64,000 bases of DNA from Chrysemys picta bellii (Eukaryota > Chordata > Testudines > Emydidae): assembly GCF_011386835.1 (NCBI RefSeq), contig NC_088804.1, positions 38,055,549-38,119,548 on the forward strand, in the 5' to 3' direction. The translations under genes and the position numbers were made by a program. The notes under the pieces are model-generated. The model worked only from the letters and a program-made list of their open reading frames with translations, was not told the DNA's origin and searched no databases. Below, piece by piece: positions 43,381 through 56,324 of the stretch (position 1 is its first letter; each line of letters opens with the position of its first letter).

Positions 43381-44799
43381 TCCCCCCCCCCCCTTTAGTA
43401 TCTTGTGGAGGACAATTTTTAGCAAGAGATGACTGTAAGTTACAAGTGTATTAATTCCATGCAATGGCCCTCCAGGAAACATATCCACTTTGTAGGCACT
43501 TACAAAACTCTAAACTTCTAGGGTAAAAACTTGGTCCCAGTGAAGTCACACACTCACCCATTTTCTTTTTATTGTGAATATGAAACAAATGTGAGTTGTG
43601 ATGTTTTTCAGTTACAAGAACGCCGATATAAATGATTCTTAACTCTGTGGGAGCTGGAAGTTCTGGACACTATCTAGACTATTTATAGGAAAATAGTGAA
43701 GAAAGTTACCATAAACTTCCTTTAAAGCAAAAATAAGGAGAAAAACAGTTGCTAAGTTTCCGTAGTAGGAGAAAAAACCCTCAAACTGAACCCTTCTGAA
43801 AAGAATTCCTAAATATCTTGTGTCATGGATGTCACACTATGTGCTGGACAAGGATTCCAGAGTTGCTAAGGGTCTGACACTTCTCCCAGTGACGCCTTTG
43901 GCAGTTTTGCTATTAACTTCATTGAGAGTACAATCCAGCTCTAAGTTATTGATAATGCCCTTTGGGCCACATCCATCCTTGGTGTAACTCCACTGGAGTT
44001 TGGCCTATTGGGGCAGATCTATGGCTGGTTTAAACTGGCACACTTCCTTTGACTTTATTGGAGCGATAATTGATTTACACTAGCTGGGAATGTGTCCTGT
44101 AGTCTTTAAGTGAGTCTAAGCTCAGTTACTTCTCAGCATCTGCAATCTTTATACCATATAGTATTCTCTGTATGTCTCAAAAGAGGATTGCACAGAGACC
44201 CTAGAAGTTAAAGGTATGCCTGGCATACAGAGTTTTGATCAAAATGAGAAAAGTAATAAGACAAGTATGATAACATCACTGTTATAATCATAATGAGTCA
44301 CAAATGCTATTTTGATGGTTTTCTTTGAAAGAAATACACAAAACCCAACCAATTTAAAGATCTTCTAGTCTTTGTAATCAGCGCAGCCACTAATGAAGGT
44401 AAAACTACTTTTATGTGGCAGAATACAAAAGTAGGTTTTCCATTGGGAAAAAAAAGGTTTTTTGAAAAAAAGTTTGTGAGTAACAATACTGAGTCTCAAT
44501 ATAAAGGCATATATTCCCCCCGTCTCAGATAATAAGTAAGTTAAATTTAGGTCCTTTAAAATGCATGAATATGGGGTGGTAGGTTTATGAATACTTGCAT
44601 TAGAAGATAATATACATATCCCTTTAGGACTGAATGCACCTTCAAGAAGTACCAGTGCAATATCTGACTGCAAACAAGCAAAAAAAGCAACTATAAAATA
44701 ACGGACATTAGGAGTGAAAAAAGTCTATTCGATTATCCAGTCCACCTCCTGGCCAACTATTATTGAATATTGTTTGCATAACGATAGCATTGACAGGCT

Positions 44800-44905
44800 T
44801 CCATTGGAATCAGAGCCTCATTGTGCTAGGCGCTGTACAAACACTTAGTAAGAGACAATCGCTGCCCTGAACAGCTCACAATTTAAATAGACAACACAGA
44901 AAGTG
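44800..44905 (-). mobile_element. SINE tail fragment ('gtgctaggcgctgtacaaac')
   Basis: The phrase 'cattgtgctaggcgctgtac' followed by 'aagagacaatcgctgccctg' is common to many reptile SINE copies. Another copy is at 57395-57500, and a weaker one near 47505-47560. Confidence 0.65.
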
Positions 44906-46318
44906 TGGAAGAGAAGAACACAATATACACAACATATGAAGCTGGATTAAGGTATATGCACAATGGGACAGTGTCTAAGGTCCCAGTTCCTGGAGAGTAC
45001 CTCAGAAACTCAGCTTGTAAGTAATTTTCTAGCGCTCTCGGTTGCAAAGAAAAGCTTGAAAATATGCATCAGGAGCAATTTATGCAAGACTTTCTTCCTG
45101 AGTCTGCTAGAACAATAGTTTGAGAGCTATAAACTGTACCGGGAATCTCCATAGGTAGGCTTGGAAGAATTAGATTTTTAATTGGTAAAGGTCGATGTCA
45201 CCGAACTCCCACAACTGACAACAAATATTTCCATTGATGATAATAAAAATTTACAGCTAGGCAAAGGAAGAAAAACGCTGCTTCAGGACTTATTCATTAT
45301 AGTCTAAATCACTGGATTTATACTTTTAAATTAGGCTTGTTACAAATGGACTAGGAATTAACAGTAAAAACAGCTATGGTTGGTTGATTTAAAGACATTG
45401 ACTTTGTATATCTGGACATGTGATGTTGAGAGTGTGTGTCTGAATGGTTTATGAAGCTTTAACTTTTTTGAATCGCCATGTGTACTGTCATTAAATAATT
45501 GTCTGACCCCTTCTCCCATAATTTCCTGCAACTGTGAACACTGAAATGGATAAACATATAAAATAATGCTTAAAAATAAACATTGCTATTACCCATCAAA
45601 ATCATAACAAATAAAAATGGAATTCTACTATGCCTATCCATAGGGGTATTATCTCTCAGACCCACAGCTCTGAGGGCCCCTGTCAGGATCACACTCATAA
45701 GAGGGCTCTGGGTATGGCAAGAGGAGAATGCTGGTGAACCCATCTGAGTTGATGTGCCCCAGCTGCTGGGGAAAATACTGGGGGTGACATCACACTGCCT
45801 CCTCTGCCTCTCCATGGGGAAAAAGAACACTGACCCTCGATACTGCCCCTTAAACTCCCTACAGGAGATAGGCCATGCTGTCACCTCTGGGTGGGGGATG
45901 GGGGCTGAGAGAAGGGGGCTAGCCCCATGCATCTCTGGGAAGGGAGAGGAGCTGCTTGATACCATTCTGAATGGGAGAAGGGGCCAAGGGACAGGGGCAG
46001 AGTCCTGGGGTGTTGTGCTGTGTGTTAGTTTACAGCATACCTAGAGCTCCAGATTGCCTTATTCCAGCCCTATGAGAAAAATGATCAGAGCAAAGGGATC
46101 AGATCCCCAAAGCCATAAAGAAATCAACCAAAGCAAGTACATGTTCCACAAAACACAACTTATTTTTGCAAATGCTAATTCTTACTTTTGAAACGTTTAA
46201 AATATTTTCTTTGATCTGAAATTTGAACAAGTTTTGTAGAAAGAAAGACATTTCAGGGTAGTTTTTTCCCCTCCACAATTAACATTTGAAAACCAAATGA
46301 GGTCTTATGGCACACTTA

Positions 46319-47231
46319 GGGTATGTCTATGCTGCAAAGGAAGGTGTGATTGTAGCGCAGATAGGTATACCCATGCTCGCTTTAATTATGGGCTAGCATC
46401 TTGAGTACAAGCCTGCTGAGGAGCCTCGGTGTGTACTCAGGCTGATAGTGCATGCTGAAGTCTGTGCTGACACATCTACACTTCCATGTTAGCTAGATGT
46501 AGCTACCCACACTACATACTTTCCCTTGCATTGTAGGCATTACTCCTGGGGGGAATTTTGCGCCACTGCACAATGCAGAATTTTGCAGAAATGAACAGTT
46601 TCCTTCCTCCACCGCACAGAAATGGGCTGCAGTGCTGCTGGCCACCACTAGGGGCCGTTGGACCCAGCAGAGCCCAGCTCACAATCAGAAGACAGGCCAG
46701 GGGGAGGGGGAAGGAACTGGAGGGTTCCCACAGTTGCAGTTCCCATCACCCCGTGAAGGAAGGAGGTGATGTGCAGGAAACTCCATGCAAGCCCAGGACC
46801 CAGCATCAGACTGTTTCTCCCTCTGGATCCCTGGGTTCTAGGAGGGCAGGGGTTGTAAGTGTCTGGGCCAGGGGGAAGCTGGGGAGAAGGGATGTGAGTG
46901 TCTGGGCTGCAGGGTGGGGGGCATGGCTGGGCTCTGGAGGGGAGGCGATGTGTGTTTCTGGCTCCCCAGCTGGGCTCTGGCGGGAGCAGAGAAACAGGAA
47001 CTAGGCTGTCATAGGGGTTTCTTTAACTCTACTCCTGGGGGAATTTTTGTGTGTGTCTGTATTATTACAGACATACTTGCTGACAGTACTTTGAATAAAT
47101 TACCAAAATAATTGAAACTGGCGTGATTATATAATGTTATTTTGACAAATAAAATATGCAGAATTTTAAAATATTGTGCGCAGCATTTTTATTTTTTTGG
47201 CACAGAATTGCCCCAGGAGTAAGGCATACCC
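46319..47231. mobile_element. Harbinger-like MITE interrupted by a second element
   Basis: The left end 'gggtatgtctatgctgc' follows TTA (46316-46318). The right end 'aaggcataccc' is followed by TGA, so the 3-bp target duplication is imperfect. About 220 bp of the outer element lies left of the insertion and only about 10 bp right of it. Confidence 0.6.
46540..47222. mobile_element. Inner DNA element nested in the MITE
   Basis: The ends are 'ttactcctggggggaat' and 'ttgccccaggagtaa', inverted repeats next to TA. Related stretches 'gcagaattttgcagaa' (left) and 'gcagaattttaaaatattg' (right) face each other. A second copy of the left end, 'tactcctgggggaattttt', occurs inside at 47029, suggesting a composite or two insertions. 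TA flanks fit a Tc1/mariner-type element. The open frame at 46558-47004 has no transposase motif. Confidence 0.65.
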
Positions 47232-47940
47232 TGAATGATTGAGTAGTGTCTTTATGGAATAATAAGGGGTAAATCTGTTCCTTCCCTAGTGAAATATGGG
47301 AATATATTGTGATTGTGCAAGGCTCAATGAAGCTGGAACAGAAATAGATGTAATATAGGATAAGAATAATAATTATAACACTTGTAGATCTAGGACTAGG
47401 TGGATTTTCACACTGTCAAGTTCTTGAATTCTTTGGCACTTTGCTACAGTGTTTCTATACAAAGTCAACTATACATTTGCCCATTGGTTTGAATTAGATG
47501 GTCCCTACCCCAAAGAGTGTACAACCCAAGTATAAGACAAGAGACGGATACAGACAGGTGTATGGGGAATACCAACAAACAATGAGACATGATAGGCAGT
47601 GGTCTAATTTGCATGATGGTGTGTTTTGATTAACGCTATAAACTCTGGTTCACTGCAAACTGGAGTGAGGCCACCTACTCATCTCATACAGCCACCAAAC
47701 AGCTATTAACTGGCCACCAGGTTTGGTCAGTACTAACCTGGGCTGAGTTATTCCAACTGATGGGCTACAGGTGAAAAACTGTTTCCTCTGATTCATCCAA
47801 TTCATCATCCTCTTGAGTTACTGTAAGAGTTTCTGGAAGTTAACCAGCTTCTGGGTTGTTTATGCCTGATAAAGGCACATATAAGGTTACATATATATAT
47901 GATTTGCTATTGAAAAGCCAGCCTGTGCATCCATCCGATA

Positions 47941-48014
47941 AGGGCCAGGGCCAAAGTCCATTGAAATCAGTGGACAGACTCCCACTAACTTCAATGGACT
48001 TTGGATCAAGTCCC
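47941..48014. mobile_element. Short palindromic repeat
   Basis: 'gggccaaagtccattgaa' and 'ttcaatggactttggatc' are inverted partners around 'tggacagactcccac'. It is the same foldback style as 42539-42628. Confidence 0.65.
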
Positions 48015-48060
48015 AAATGTACAAGCTCCCTCTAGTAGTCAATGAGTTTGCTCTCTAGCC

Positions 48061-48075
48061 TTCCCCCCCCCCCCC
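48061..48075. repeat. Poly-C run
   Basis: A run of about 13 C follows 'ttcc'. Homopolymer length in this assembly should be treated with caution. Confidence 0.8.
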
Positions 48076-48429
48076 GCCATTGGGAGCACACTAATAACTA
48101 GTGCTGCTAAAAAATGAAGAAACCTTCCCTCCCTCGCTACCACCTACATCTGCTCTACATTTGCATTTCAGAAATTAGAGAACTTAGTTATGTGGAATTA
48201 TATAGCAACTGGGCTAGGACTTGTGTATGGAACTGATTGGGCATTCAACCTAAATAAGAAGAGTTTAAAAATCTTTCCAGGAAATTGAGTGGAACACCGT
48301 AGCTGACATTTGGTATTAAATATTATATTTGTGTAGTTGTTCTCTCTAGTCCTATGGCATTTAACATCTGGGAGCAAGATTTATAAATGTAGAAACTGAA
48401 TACCTGCTTGGAATTATGCTCATCAGAGC

Positions 48430-48720
48430 TGAGAAATTAAAATATGACGGGGTACACGCCAAGCCAGCCCATTTTTAAAGGTAGGGCTATTAAAATATGA
48501 TTTGCTGAGCCATATCTGGTCTCAGAAATGTCATACACCATTAAAATTGAAAAGCCTTTGATGCCGATACTATTGGCAAAGCCTCCTGCTCGATCAGCAG
48601 CAATATATCGAGGAATGCCAATTGCAAATACATCCCCCAACACCAGGAACCTATCCCCCCCCTCCAGCTCTTGATGGTACGATTTTATGTTGTTGTCCTG
48701 TTCTGGGATGTACACATTTA
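48430..48720. promoter_or_regulatory. Candidate conserved non-coding block
   Basis: Unique, balanced-composition sequence in a transposon-rich area holds 'gggctattaaaatatgattt', 'caccattaaaattgaaaag' and 'cgatcagcagcaatatatcg'. The minus-strand frame here is open for 92 codons but shows no family I know, so I favour constrained non-coding sequence. Neither view was tested. Confidence 0.35.
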
Positions 48721-49149
48721 ACAGGAAGCACCGCTTCTTGTAATACTGGTTTCAGTCGCCTTCTCGGTACTGAGAATATAGCAGCTTTTGCCCTAACAGA
48801 GGCAGCAAATATATACACGAGAGCAAAGTGCTTGTTTTTAAGTTTCTAGTTTTTTTTTCATGCGTCTGATCAATGTAATTCCGAACAAATCTGTCTGAGA
48901 AAAGCCTACCCCTCGAGTTGTAATCCCGTGGAGTTTTCCTTCTCACATGGATTGCTTTTGACCATCCCTCTGGCCCTGTGGAATCAATTCAAGAAATATA
49001 CAACATTCGCCAGAGAGATCTGCAGCAAATGCAAGGCGCATGCTGGGGAAATGATCAATAAAATCGAGCCCACGGGAAGCTGTTCCCTGAAAATGAGACG
49101 TGTCACGTTTCTAAACTCGCTGTGAACTTCATGGGTGGTCGCGGTTGCA

Positions 49150-49430
49150 TTTTCCCCCTTTCTTCCACACGCTGCAAAGTCTGGGGATTGGGCTCACGTT
49201 AGGTGACAGAGATTATTTTTTTTTAAAGCTGCGATCCTTTTTAAATATCGGCTTGTCTCTCCTAATGAGGCGGATTGCCCTAATCAGCTCGGAATGGCAG
49301 AGCGTTAATTACGGCAAACGTTGTGATGAAACCCCTGCGCGGGCAAATGACTCCATCAGCCTCCAGCGAGTCAGGGCCCTCGGTGCGTTAATTATTAGCT
49401 GTTGTCTGGAGGACGCCGCAAACTAAACTG
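49150..49430. promoter_or_regulatory. Candidate conserved enhancer
   Basis: The block carries repeated TAAT-core motifs in unique, CpG-containing sequence: 'ctcctaatgaggcgg', 'gccctaatcagctcgg', 'gcgttaattacggc' and 'gcgttaattattagctg', the last two with TTAATTA homeodomain sites sharing the prefix 'gcgttaatta'. The density of such sites is unlike the flanks. Confidence 0.42.
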
Positions 49431-49504
49431 GGTGCCCTTGTGCTCTTTGCAGTAAGTTTGGAAGTCACTGCAGGATGAGAAAGCTGCGCTACACGCGCCC
49501 CAAT

Positions 49505-49530
49505 GAGAGAGAGAGAGAGAGAGAGAGAGA
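49505..49530. repeat. (GA)n microsatellite
   Basis: Thirteen GA units end in 'aaaacccccg'. Confidence 0.92.
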
Positions 49531-50546
49531 AAACCCCCGCATTTAGTGCATGCCACCAAGATTTTGCTTCTGAGTGACTGGAGCCCACTGCAGATCACGG
49601 CACAGCTCAGCCCAGCCTTGCCATGGGTCACCGAAAAAGCTTTGGAAGCCGCCTCAAAAGCCAGAGTTCAAAAGCAACCCTGGATGGGGGGAGGCTACAG
49701 CATCACCACACCCTGCCACCTGGGATTGACATTAGTCCCAAAGTGGGAAGCACAATGAGCTAGATGCAACCAGCCTGGAAACCTGGGCATCTCGCTCGGC
49801 TGCCCAGGAAGAAGAGAGACCCGACCCGCCTCCTAACTAGCAGGACACATTTCTGAGGCGTTTTTGGAGAGGTGGTGCTTCGATAAGGCTGCTCCGCGGG
49901 TGCGTAGCGGGCTGGGAAAACCCAGCAGCGCTCCCGGCTCCTTGGGGACTGCCAGGGGAATCCAGTCCCAGAGCTCGCCGCGGTCTCTCTCCGATCAGAC
50001 ACAGAGAAAGACGCAGCAAGACCGAGACCCAGCAGTGTTTTTAGCTGGCCACCACCGAGGGCTGGGAGACGTCCAACCCTAACAATATTGGCCTTTATTG
50101 CCATCCTGCCAATACAAATTAAATCGCTTTATAAACTTACCGAAGTACCAACAACGCGCAAGGCAAACAAAGCGTGGTTTTGGCCATGCGCTTTAGCCTG
50201 TCGTATTGGGAAGCCGGGAGAGAATTAAAAAAGTGATCAAAGCTAATGTTTTTTTAAAAAAAGGATATAATACAGAGGTTGGGGAAAGTGTGTGCAGCGG
50301 AGTACAGTGCTTAGATTAGCCACAAATATAAAGTTAGTGTTTAAAAGTCCTAGGATACATAGAGTATGTAATCGGCAACAACCCACATGTAGGTGAAGAG
50401 AGAAATCTAACAATACAGTTTAGATATGGTAGAAGCCGAACACTAGGGCGCATCACTCCTGAACAGTTGCACAGGGATTGGGTTTTTAAAACTTCCCGGA
50501 GTGGTAACCCACCACCTTTTAATAAAGCTACAGGGTGACTTAGGGG

Positions 50547-50671
50547 TAGGGTGCCCAGATGTCCCGCTTTTAAAGCGACAGTCCCGTTTTTTAGGACTTT
50601 TTCTTATATAGGCGCCTATTACCTCCCACCCCCTGTCCCGTTTTTTTCACAGTTGCTATCTGGTCACCCTA
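50547..50671. mobile_element. Short TIR element, about 125 bp, TA-flanked
   Basis: The ends are 'tagggtgcccagatgtcc' and 'gctatctggtcacccta', inverted repeats with one mismatch. The interior 'gacagtcccgttttttagg' and 'cttatataggcgcctatta' is a repeat seen many times in turtle genomes. TA at both ends suggests a Tc1/mariner-type MITE. Confidence 0.75.
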
Positions 50672-51589
50672 GTGGGGAGCGCATTGTTTCTGGGACCTCT
50701 CCAAGGGTTATAGGCGACTCCTTACTCGAGCGAAGGGGCTGGTTTTCTAAGGGCTTTGTCAGGCGACTACTTCATGTTTTCACACTCATCCCCAAGGTGT
50801 TGACCTGTTCTGAAAGGTTAATTAGTAATTTATTGCCCTGTCATCACGTTGAGGCTACTAATGGCTTCAATTTACCCCCAGTTTTTTTCCTGAGCCCAGT
50901 GAGTTGGACGATTGAGTGGAGAAGTCGGTTTCCTATGATTGAATGTCTCCTGAAAGCAATAAGAACACACGTGTCTTAGGGAGCCCACATTAATACGCCC
51001 CTTGCTAATTCCAGCAGAATCTGACCAAGAATCAAACTCAGTTGCAGTGTGAACACATTTCAAATGTATCTTCCCAGGCTGCCTATCCGCCTTCCCAGTT
51101 CGGAACCGGAAACATTCTCCATCGAGAGTGTTTTGGAGCATCCTACAAACTGGAACTGAAGCGAGCAGCTGGACTAGCAGGAAGGAGAGTGAATCTGTGG
51201 AGCAAAGTTTGGTGCAGGATTTAAATCAGAATAGTTGCTGCAATGCAGGAGGAGGAGTGACTTTTAATTTTGAAGCTTCGCGACTTAACGTCGAAGCAGT
51301 TCAGATCAGAGGCGCATCAGAAATGTACCTCTGATAACCCGAAATAACCGACGGTCACAATCTCCAGTGACTTCAGTCTTCTAGAAACTGTCATGCAGCA
51401 TTGCATGAGTGTTATTTGTGTTTAATAATAATGTGACTGGCTCTCATCTGAGTTGCAAATAATCAGATCGGGGAAAAGCCTGGATTTCATCCGCAGCTTG
51501 CTCGCAGAAACGGATCTAGGAGCAGGACAGAAAGCAAGTTAACACGCAACATAAATAATACCGTGCCTAGATGTGGCTCTTGGCAGGAT

Positions 51590-51720
51590 TTGGTTTGGTT
51601 GCTTGACAACGTGCCATCTGCATAACGATAGAGCCATTAAAATGCATCTCTGCCTATCCACCTTTTCAGTCAATTGCAAATAATGCTCAGTGAAGAAAGT
51701 TACTCGTGAAGGATTTTGCG
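51590..51720. promoter_or_regulatory. Candidate regulatory element
   Basis: 'tctgcataacgatagagcc', 'attaaaatgcatctctgcc' and 'gtcaattgcaaataatgc' give GATA, TAAT and octamer-like ATGCAT/ATTTGCAT motifs in unique sequence just before a SINE. This is weak evidence. Confidence 0.28.
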
Positions 51721-51737
51721 TCGCAAACCGTTAAATG

Positions 51738-51950
51738 CCGGGAAGCATGATCTTGTGGTTAAAGCACAGGACTGGGATTAGGGAAATCGGAATTAGACTT
51801 GCTTTGTGAACTAACCTTTCCGTGCCTCAGTTTCCCCACCTATAAAATGGAGAGTTAAGAGAGCTATTTTGAGCTAAATTCATTCACGTTGGTTAAGCCC
51901 GTTTGAGATCCTCTGAGGCTCTACAATTGCAAAGGCCTATTCGCATTACT
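51738..51950 (+). mobile_element. MIR-like SINE
   Basis: 'cttgtggttaaagcacagg', 'actgggattagggaaatcgg', 'gtgcctcagtttccccacc' and 'tataaaatggagagtt' match the SINE order in sense. Confidence 0.75.
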
Positions 51951-52498
51951 TGCAACAGTGGACACACTAGCAAACCTATATGCTTGCAAAGAAAAACCCA
52001 AACCCTCTAATGAAGGCAGCAATGCCAGCTTTGTGGACTGAGGACCAGGTAGAAGCTCTCAGAAGCAGGCTGATTTAAATAGACTGGGAGATGCTCAGGA
52101 CCCAAAGTTCTTATTTTATTTTTATATAGTAACAAGGAAACAGGTTTATGGGGCCCTAAATTACAGTCCTCATTAGACTTCAATGGGAGTTTTGCCTGAG
52201 TAGGGATCTGGCCAATTACCGAATTTATGTAGTATCTCTCTGGACTCTGAGGACATGGTTTTCCAGCCTGGGGTGGTGACCATCTTGGTTTTCTTTATAG
52301 CTAGACAGGAGAGGGATTCTGAAATTATAGAAGGAGGAGTTCCCAGAACTTTTTTCCTGATATATCATGGGGGCTGGGCATGGATAATGTTGAGACCCTC
52401 TGATTGATAGGTAGGGCTTCTGATATTTGGTTTTAACCCCCATAAAAATGAAATTCGTGTTTATCCAATAAACACCGGGAGTGGTTACTTGTACCCAA

Positions 52499-52665
52499 GG
52501 GCTTGTCTACATGGAGCACTCATGCAGACTCCAGGATGTGATTTCTAAAGCGCATTAAGGGGTTGTGCCTTATCTGGTCCCTATAAACCCTTCTGGTGTG
52601 CAGTAAAGCTTCCCTAGTATGCTTTACCACAGTGGTGTTTGAAACAGTACTACGTAACCTCCCCT
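52499..52665. mobile_element. MITE-like fragment ('gggcttgtctacatgg')
   Basis: The left end 'gggcttgtctacatggag' and 'cttccctagtatgcttta' and 'aacagtactacg' match a reptile DNA-transposon derivative I have seen. No clear right end is found. Confidence 0.45.
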
Positions 52666-54579
52666 TGTGCACTTTCACAAAGAGTATACTCATTATAGTA
52701 TATAAAAAGAGAGATCTTCCAACCCCACCAGTTTTTGGACATCTACATAAAGCTTAAAAATTGCTAAAAATAAACCTTCCAAAATTAAGTAAATCCCATC
52801 CACCCCCCACCAAAAAACTCCTAGAAGCCCTATTTACAGTTAAGAACAATTCAGCTTTGCAACATAAAGACTGGCCCAGCTCTGATCTCCAAACAAAACC
52901 TTAACTCTACCATCTTTTTAAAATGGAGTTGACTCAGCTAGGAAGGCCAATGCAATATTTCTCCTCCTAGGTTAGCAAACATACAACCAGTCAGGCAGTG
53001 CTGGCTCTGAACATGAAACTATTCTTATCTCCCAACCTATTTTCTTCTCTTGTCATTTTCAGCATCTGATAAGATATTGAAAGATAGAATATGAGACGAT
53101 CGGTGACAACCTCCTCCCACCCGCACAGAGATTGTTTTTTTTAATCAGAAGCAAAATAATAAACAATTTTTTCAATATCCCATTTCTAGACTTTTAGAAT
53201 GACACCACCACTCGTACAAGACCTGATCCGGAGCCTGTTAAGTCATGGAATTTGGTTCCTTCTCCCTTAAACCTTGTCTTTTTTGAGGGAACATAGCTTA
53301 CAAAACAGTTGTACATCAATATCTGGAAAATAACCACGTTTCCTGTGTTTATACAGTCTGTTAGGTAAACTGGGGGAGGGAGAAGGGATGGAAATGGATG
53401 ACTAGGTCTGGCAGATTCAGCTTTTCAAGTCTACAAGTTTTCTCCAGGTCAGGAAAAGGAGAGAGGGAAGACAGAAAAAATGTTCATTACCTCTCCCTCT
53501 AGATTGAGGTGTATTAGACTACTGTAGTGTGTGTGTTCGTGTCTGTCTTAGAAATATCTCCTCCCACTTTGCCCCCTTCTTCTCCACACGTATGGGCAAT
53601 TTTAGTTCATATTTTGCTGACGCTAACACTGTAAAGCAACAGCATCCAGGGGTGAACTTTTCTATTGTGGCTTTTTACATGTGTAGGGGAAAAAATGAAA
53701 ATACTAGAGGCTGAGGGAATTAGAGATAAAGACATGTAGGTACATTTGGTTTTTTTCCTCCTTAAAAATCAGCTATCAATGCAGTCTAGTCAATTTCTCA
53801 TTCATTTTTTCCTTGTATTGATTTGGGGGGTGGGGTAAGGAAGCCCCCCCCATTCTCCCACAAATCCACAAATAGCCTGTCATGACCCTCCCCCCAGCTC
53901 TCCTTGCACGAGCCTGGTAACAGCTGCAACAGAAGTGTGTGTGAGCGTGTGTGTGTGTGAGCACACTATCTCCTGGGTGGTATCTATTACTGGCAGAATA
54001 ATCAGTTGGAAAGGCTTTCCAGGTCTGAGGTTAGGAGAAATCAGGGGGCGGTCCATGGCGGTTGTGGGAAATGAGGATGATGTTGTGCATTGGGAAAGGT
54101 GACCTTTCAAGGAGCTGGTAGGCGTACAAGCACGCAATCAGATGGGCTCTTTGCTGGGATGCAAATATCTAACATCAACGACAAGAGATCATGGGCTGAT
54201 CCTTCATTTGTCTTCAATGGATGCAGGTTGTCTGTCCCTTAGTACACTCAGGCAGTTGTGTACCTCCCACAAACAATTTTCTGAAACACTCCTGATACCC
54301 CGTAGGTATTGTTTCAGCTACCTTGAGCCTCAAACTCTTGCTTATTAAGGCTGCAGAGGGAGATTAATTTGCAACTATAAGGGAACTGTTGATACTGTTC
54401 AAGAAATTGAAGCATTAGACTCCATTCTCCTCTAATTTTAAACAATTTACACTCAAGAATTATTATTAAGCTGCATTTGGCAAAGTCCAGGTTTGACATT
54501 TACCCATCCTGCATTTAGGAGCTGGTAGTTAAAAAATCCTTAAAGATCTAACGGGTTTTTAGGGAAGCACACAATTAGA

Positions 54580-54860
54580 GAAAATCAGTTTCCTGTGTGT
54601 CCTGATTGTGGGTTATGTTGGGAGGAATTATTTATTAGAGAAGCCTGTGAATAATCTCCAGTAACATACACTCAGAATACTCCCTTCACACCGTCCTTGG
54701 CAAATAAGGCTAAGCAGCAAAAACCTACACACAGGCCTGGCTGTGAGTGGAGCGTACATAGCAGATAAGACCTAAGCTGACAAGATGCATGAGTGAACCA
54801 TGAGCTGTCAGCTTTAATTTGCTTGGGCAGAGGAGAGCCATTAATAATTCTTTAATGAAG
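54580..54860. promoter_or_regulatory. Candidate conserved enhancer
   Basis: Unique sequence holds several factor-like sites: 'gattgtgggtta' (RUNX-type), 'ccttcacaccgt' (T-box half site), 'tagcagataagacc' (GATA), 'gctgtcagctttaatttgc' and 'attaataattctttaatg'. The cluster spans 280 bp in a transposon-rich zone. Confidence 0.38.
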
Positions 54861-56324
54861 GATGAAAAGTGCATATCTTGGAACTAAAAACAAGGGATAA
54901 AATTGTTACCCCAGAAAGGAAAGAGGTCATTGTTTTTTATTTTGTTTTTAATCAAAAAAAATCTATATGTAGCTTAATTTTTCAGACACCGCACATGGAT
55001 TCCTGTACTAACATCTGCTGTTCTCCTCCTCTGTTCAATTTATTGCAGTTAACTTTAGTGCTAAGGACAGTTTATGGAAAAAAACACCTGCTTTCCCTAC
55101 TCCCAGAGCAATGATGGAATTTGCTCTGACTCTGGATTCTTAATAGCTCAGTTTAAACCAGCAAATGATTCATAACTCGGCTTTTGCACAGATGCGTTAT
55201 GTTAGGGGCCTTGTCAGTTGCTATGCCCCATTGCTAGGACTGAGGAACACACTTTGAAGGGAGCCCATTTATACACTTCACTTAGTTTACAACATGCCAG
55301 CTTGCAATGCTAGGAGTGGGGCTTAGGCAAGGTTGAATTAAGGGGTGGGCAGGCGGGGGAAGGCAGGACACATGCAAGCTCTGTGAGAGGGAGACTAATG
55401 GAAAAGAAGGTTAGTATCTTGCATCACTTACTATATGTCTTGCTCGCCCATTAATAACAGCTCACCTGTTGCCCACCCTTGTTGTACCTAGGCCAGGCCC
55501 TGCTACAATCCCTCCCTCTCCATCCCCCACATGCCTCTCAGCCCTGTCCTTTTTTTAAAGCATCTTGGCCCTTTGACATGGATTCCTGGCTCTGCTTCTG
55601 TCATTATAAAAGATTGTCTTTCCATGATCAAGCTTCCACTCATGGCTGTTTGTCAAGAAAGTTTAAAAAAAAAATCAAAATGGAAATTGTTGGCAATGAA
55701 CAGTAGATAAAACCTGGACAGGATTCCAAGCTCATATTTGAAAACTGATAGCCAGCACGCAAGGACCCCACACATTGCAAACAGCTCTTTGTAGACATCA
55801 CCCGGCTCACCACTATAGTTAAAATGGAGGTTTTACCCCCTCTTTTAGCAGCCTTAAGATCATCTTTCTCTCCCCGCCGCCCCCCAAATTACATCCGAGG
55901 AAAGAATAGTTGTTGGCCCCTATGCATTTTTTTTTTAAAATGAGGGAATGGGAGAGAGTATGACTAATCCTGTAACCTTTCCTTTTAGTGTTTAATAGAA
56001 CCTAAGTCTGTTTACAATAAAATGGAGTGATATTTTTCATCCTTCCAAATGGAACAAGGGTTATATAAACAAAGTAACCTCAGACACAGCAAACACCTGT
56101 TGAAGGAAACTGGCTTTTAAAGAAAAAAAAATCAAGACCTTTTGTTGACTCATGGTCAAGTTCAAGTTGAAGTAGATGGCACAGCTTGATCAGGGAGATG
56201 CTGATAGGTAAAGCATTAGCAAAACACCTATTTTTGCCTGATGGACTGATGATCAGGCCAATGAGCTGCCTATCCTCAACTATACAGTCATTATATAATG
56301 CCTGCATCTGTAATTTTCACTCCA

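Noticed and set aside
46558..47004. 148-codon open frame as a transposase or gene
   Set aside because: It lies within the nested DNA element, has no catalytic DDE-type pattern, and is low in complexity.
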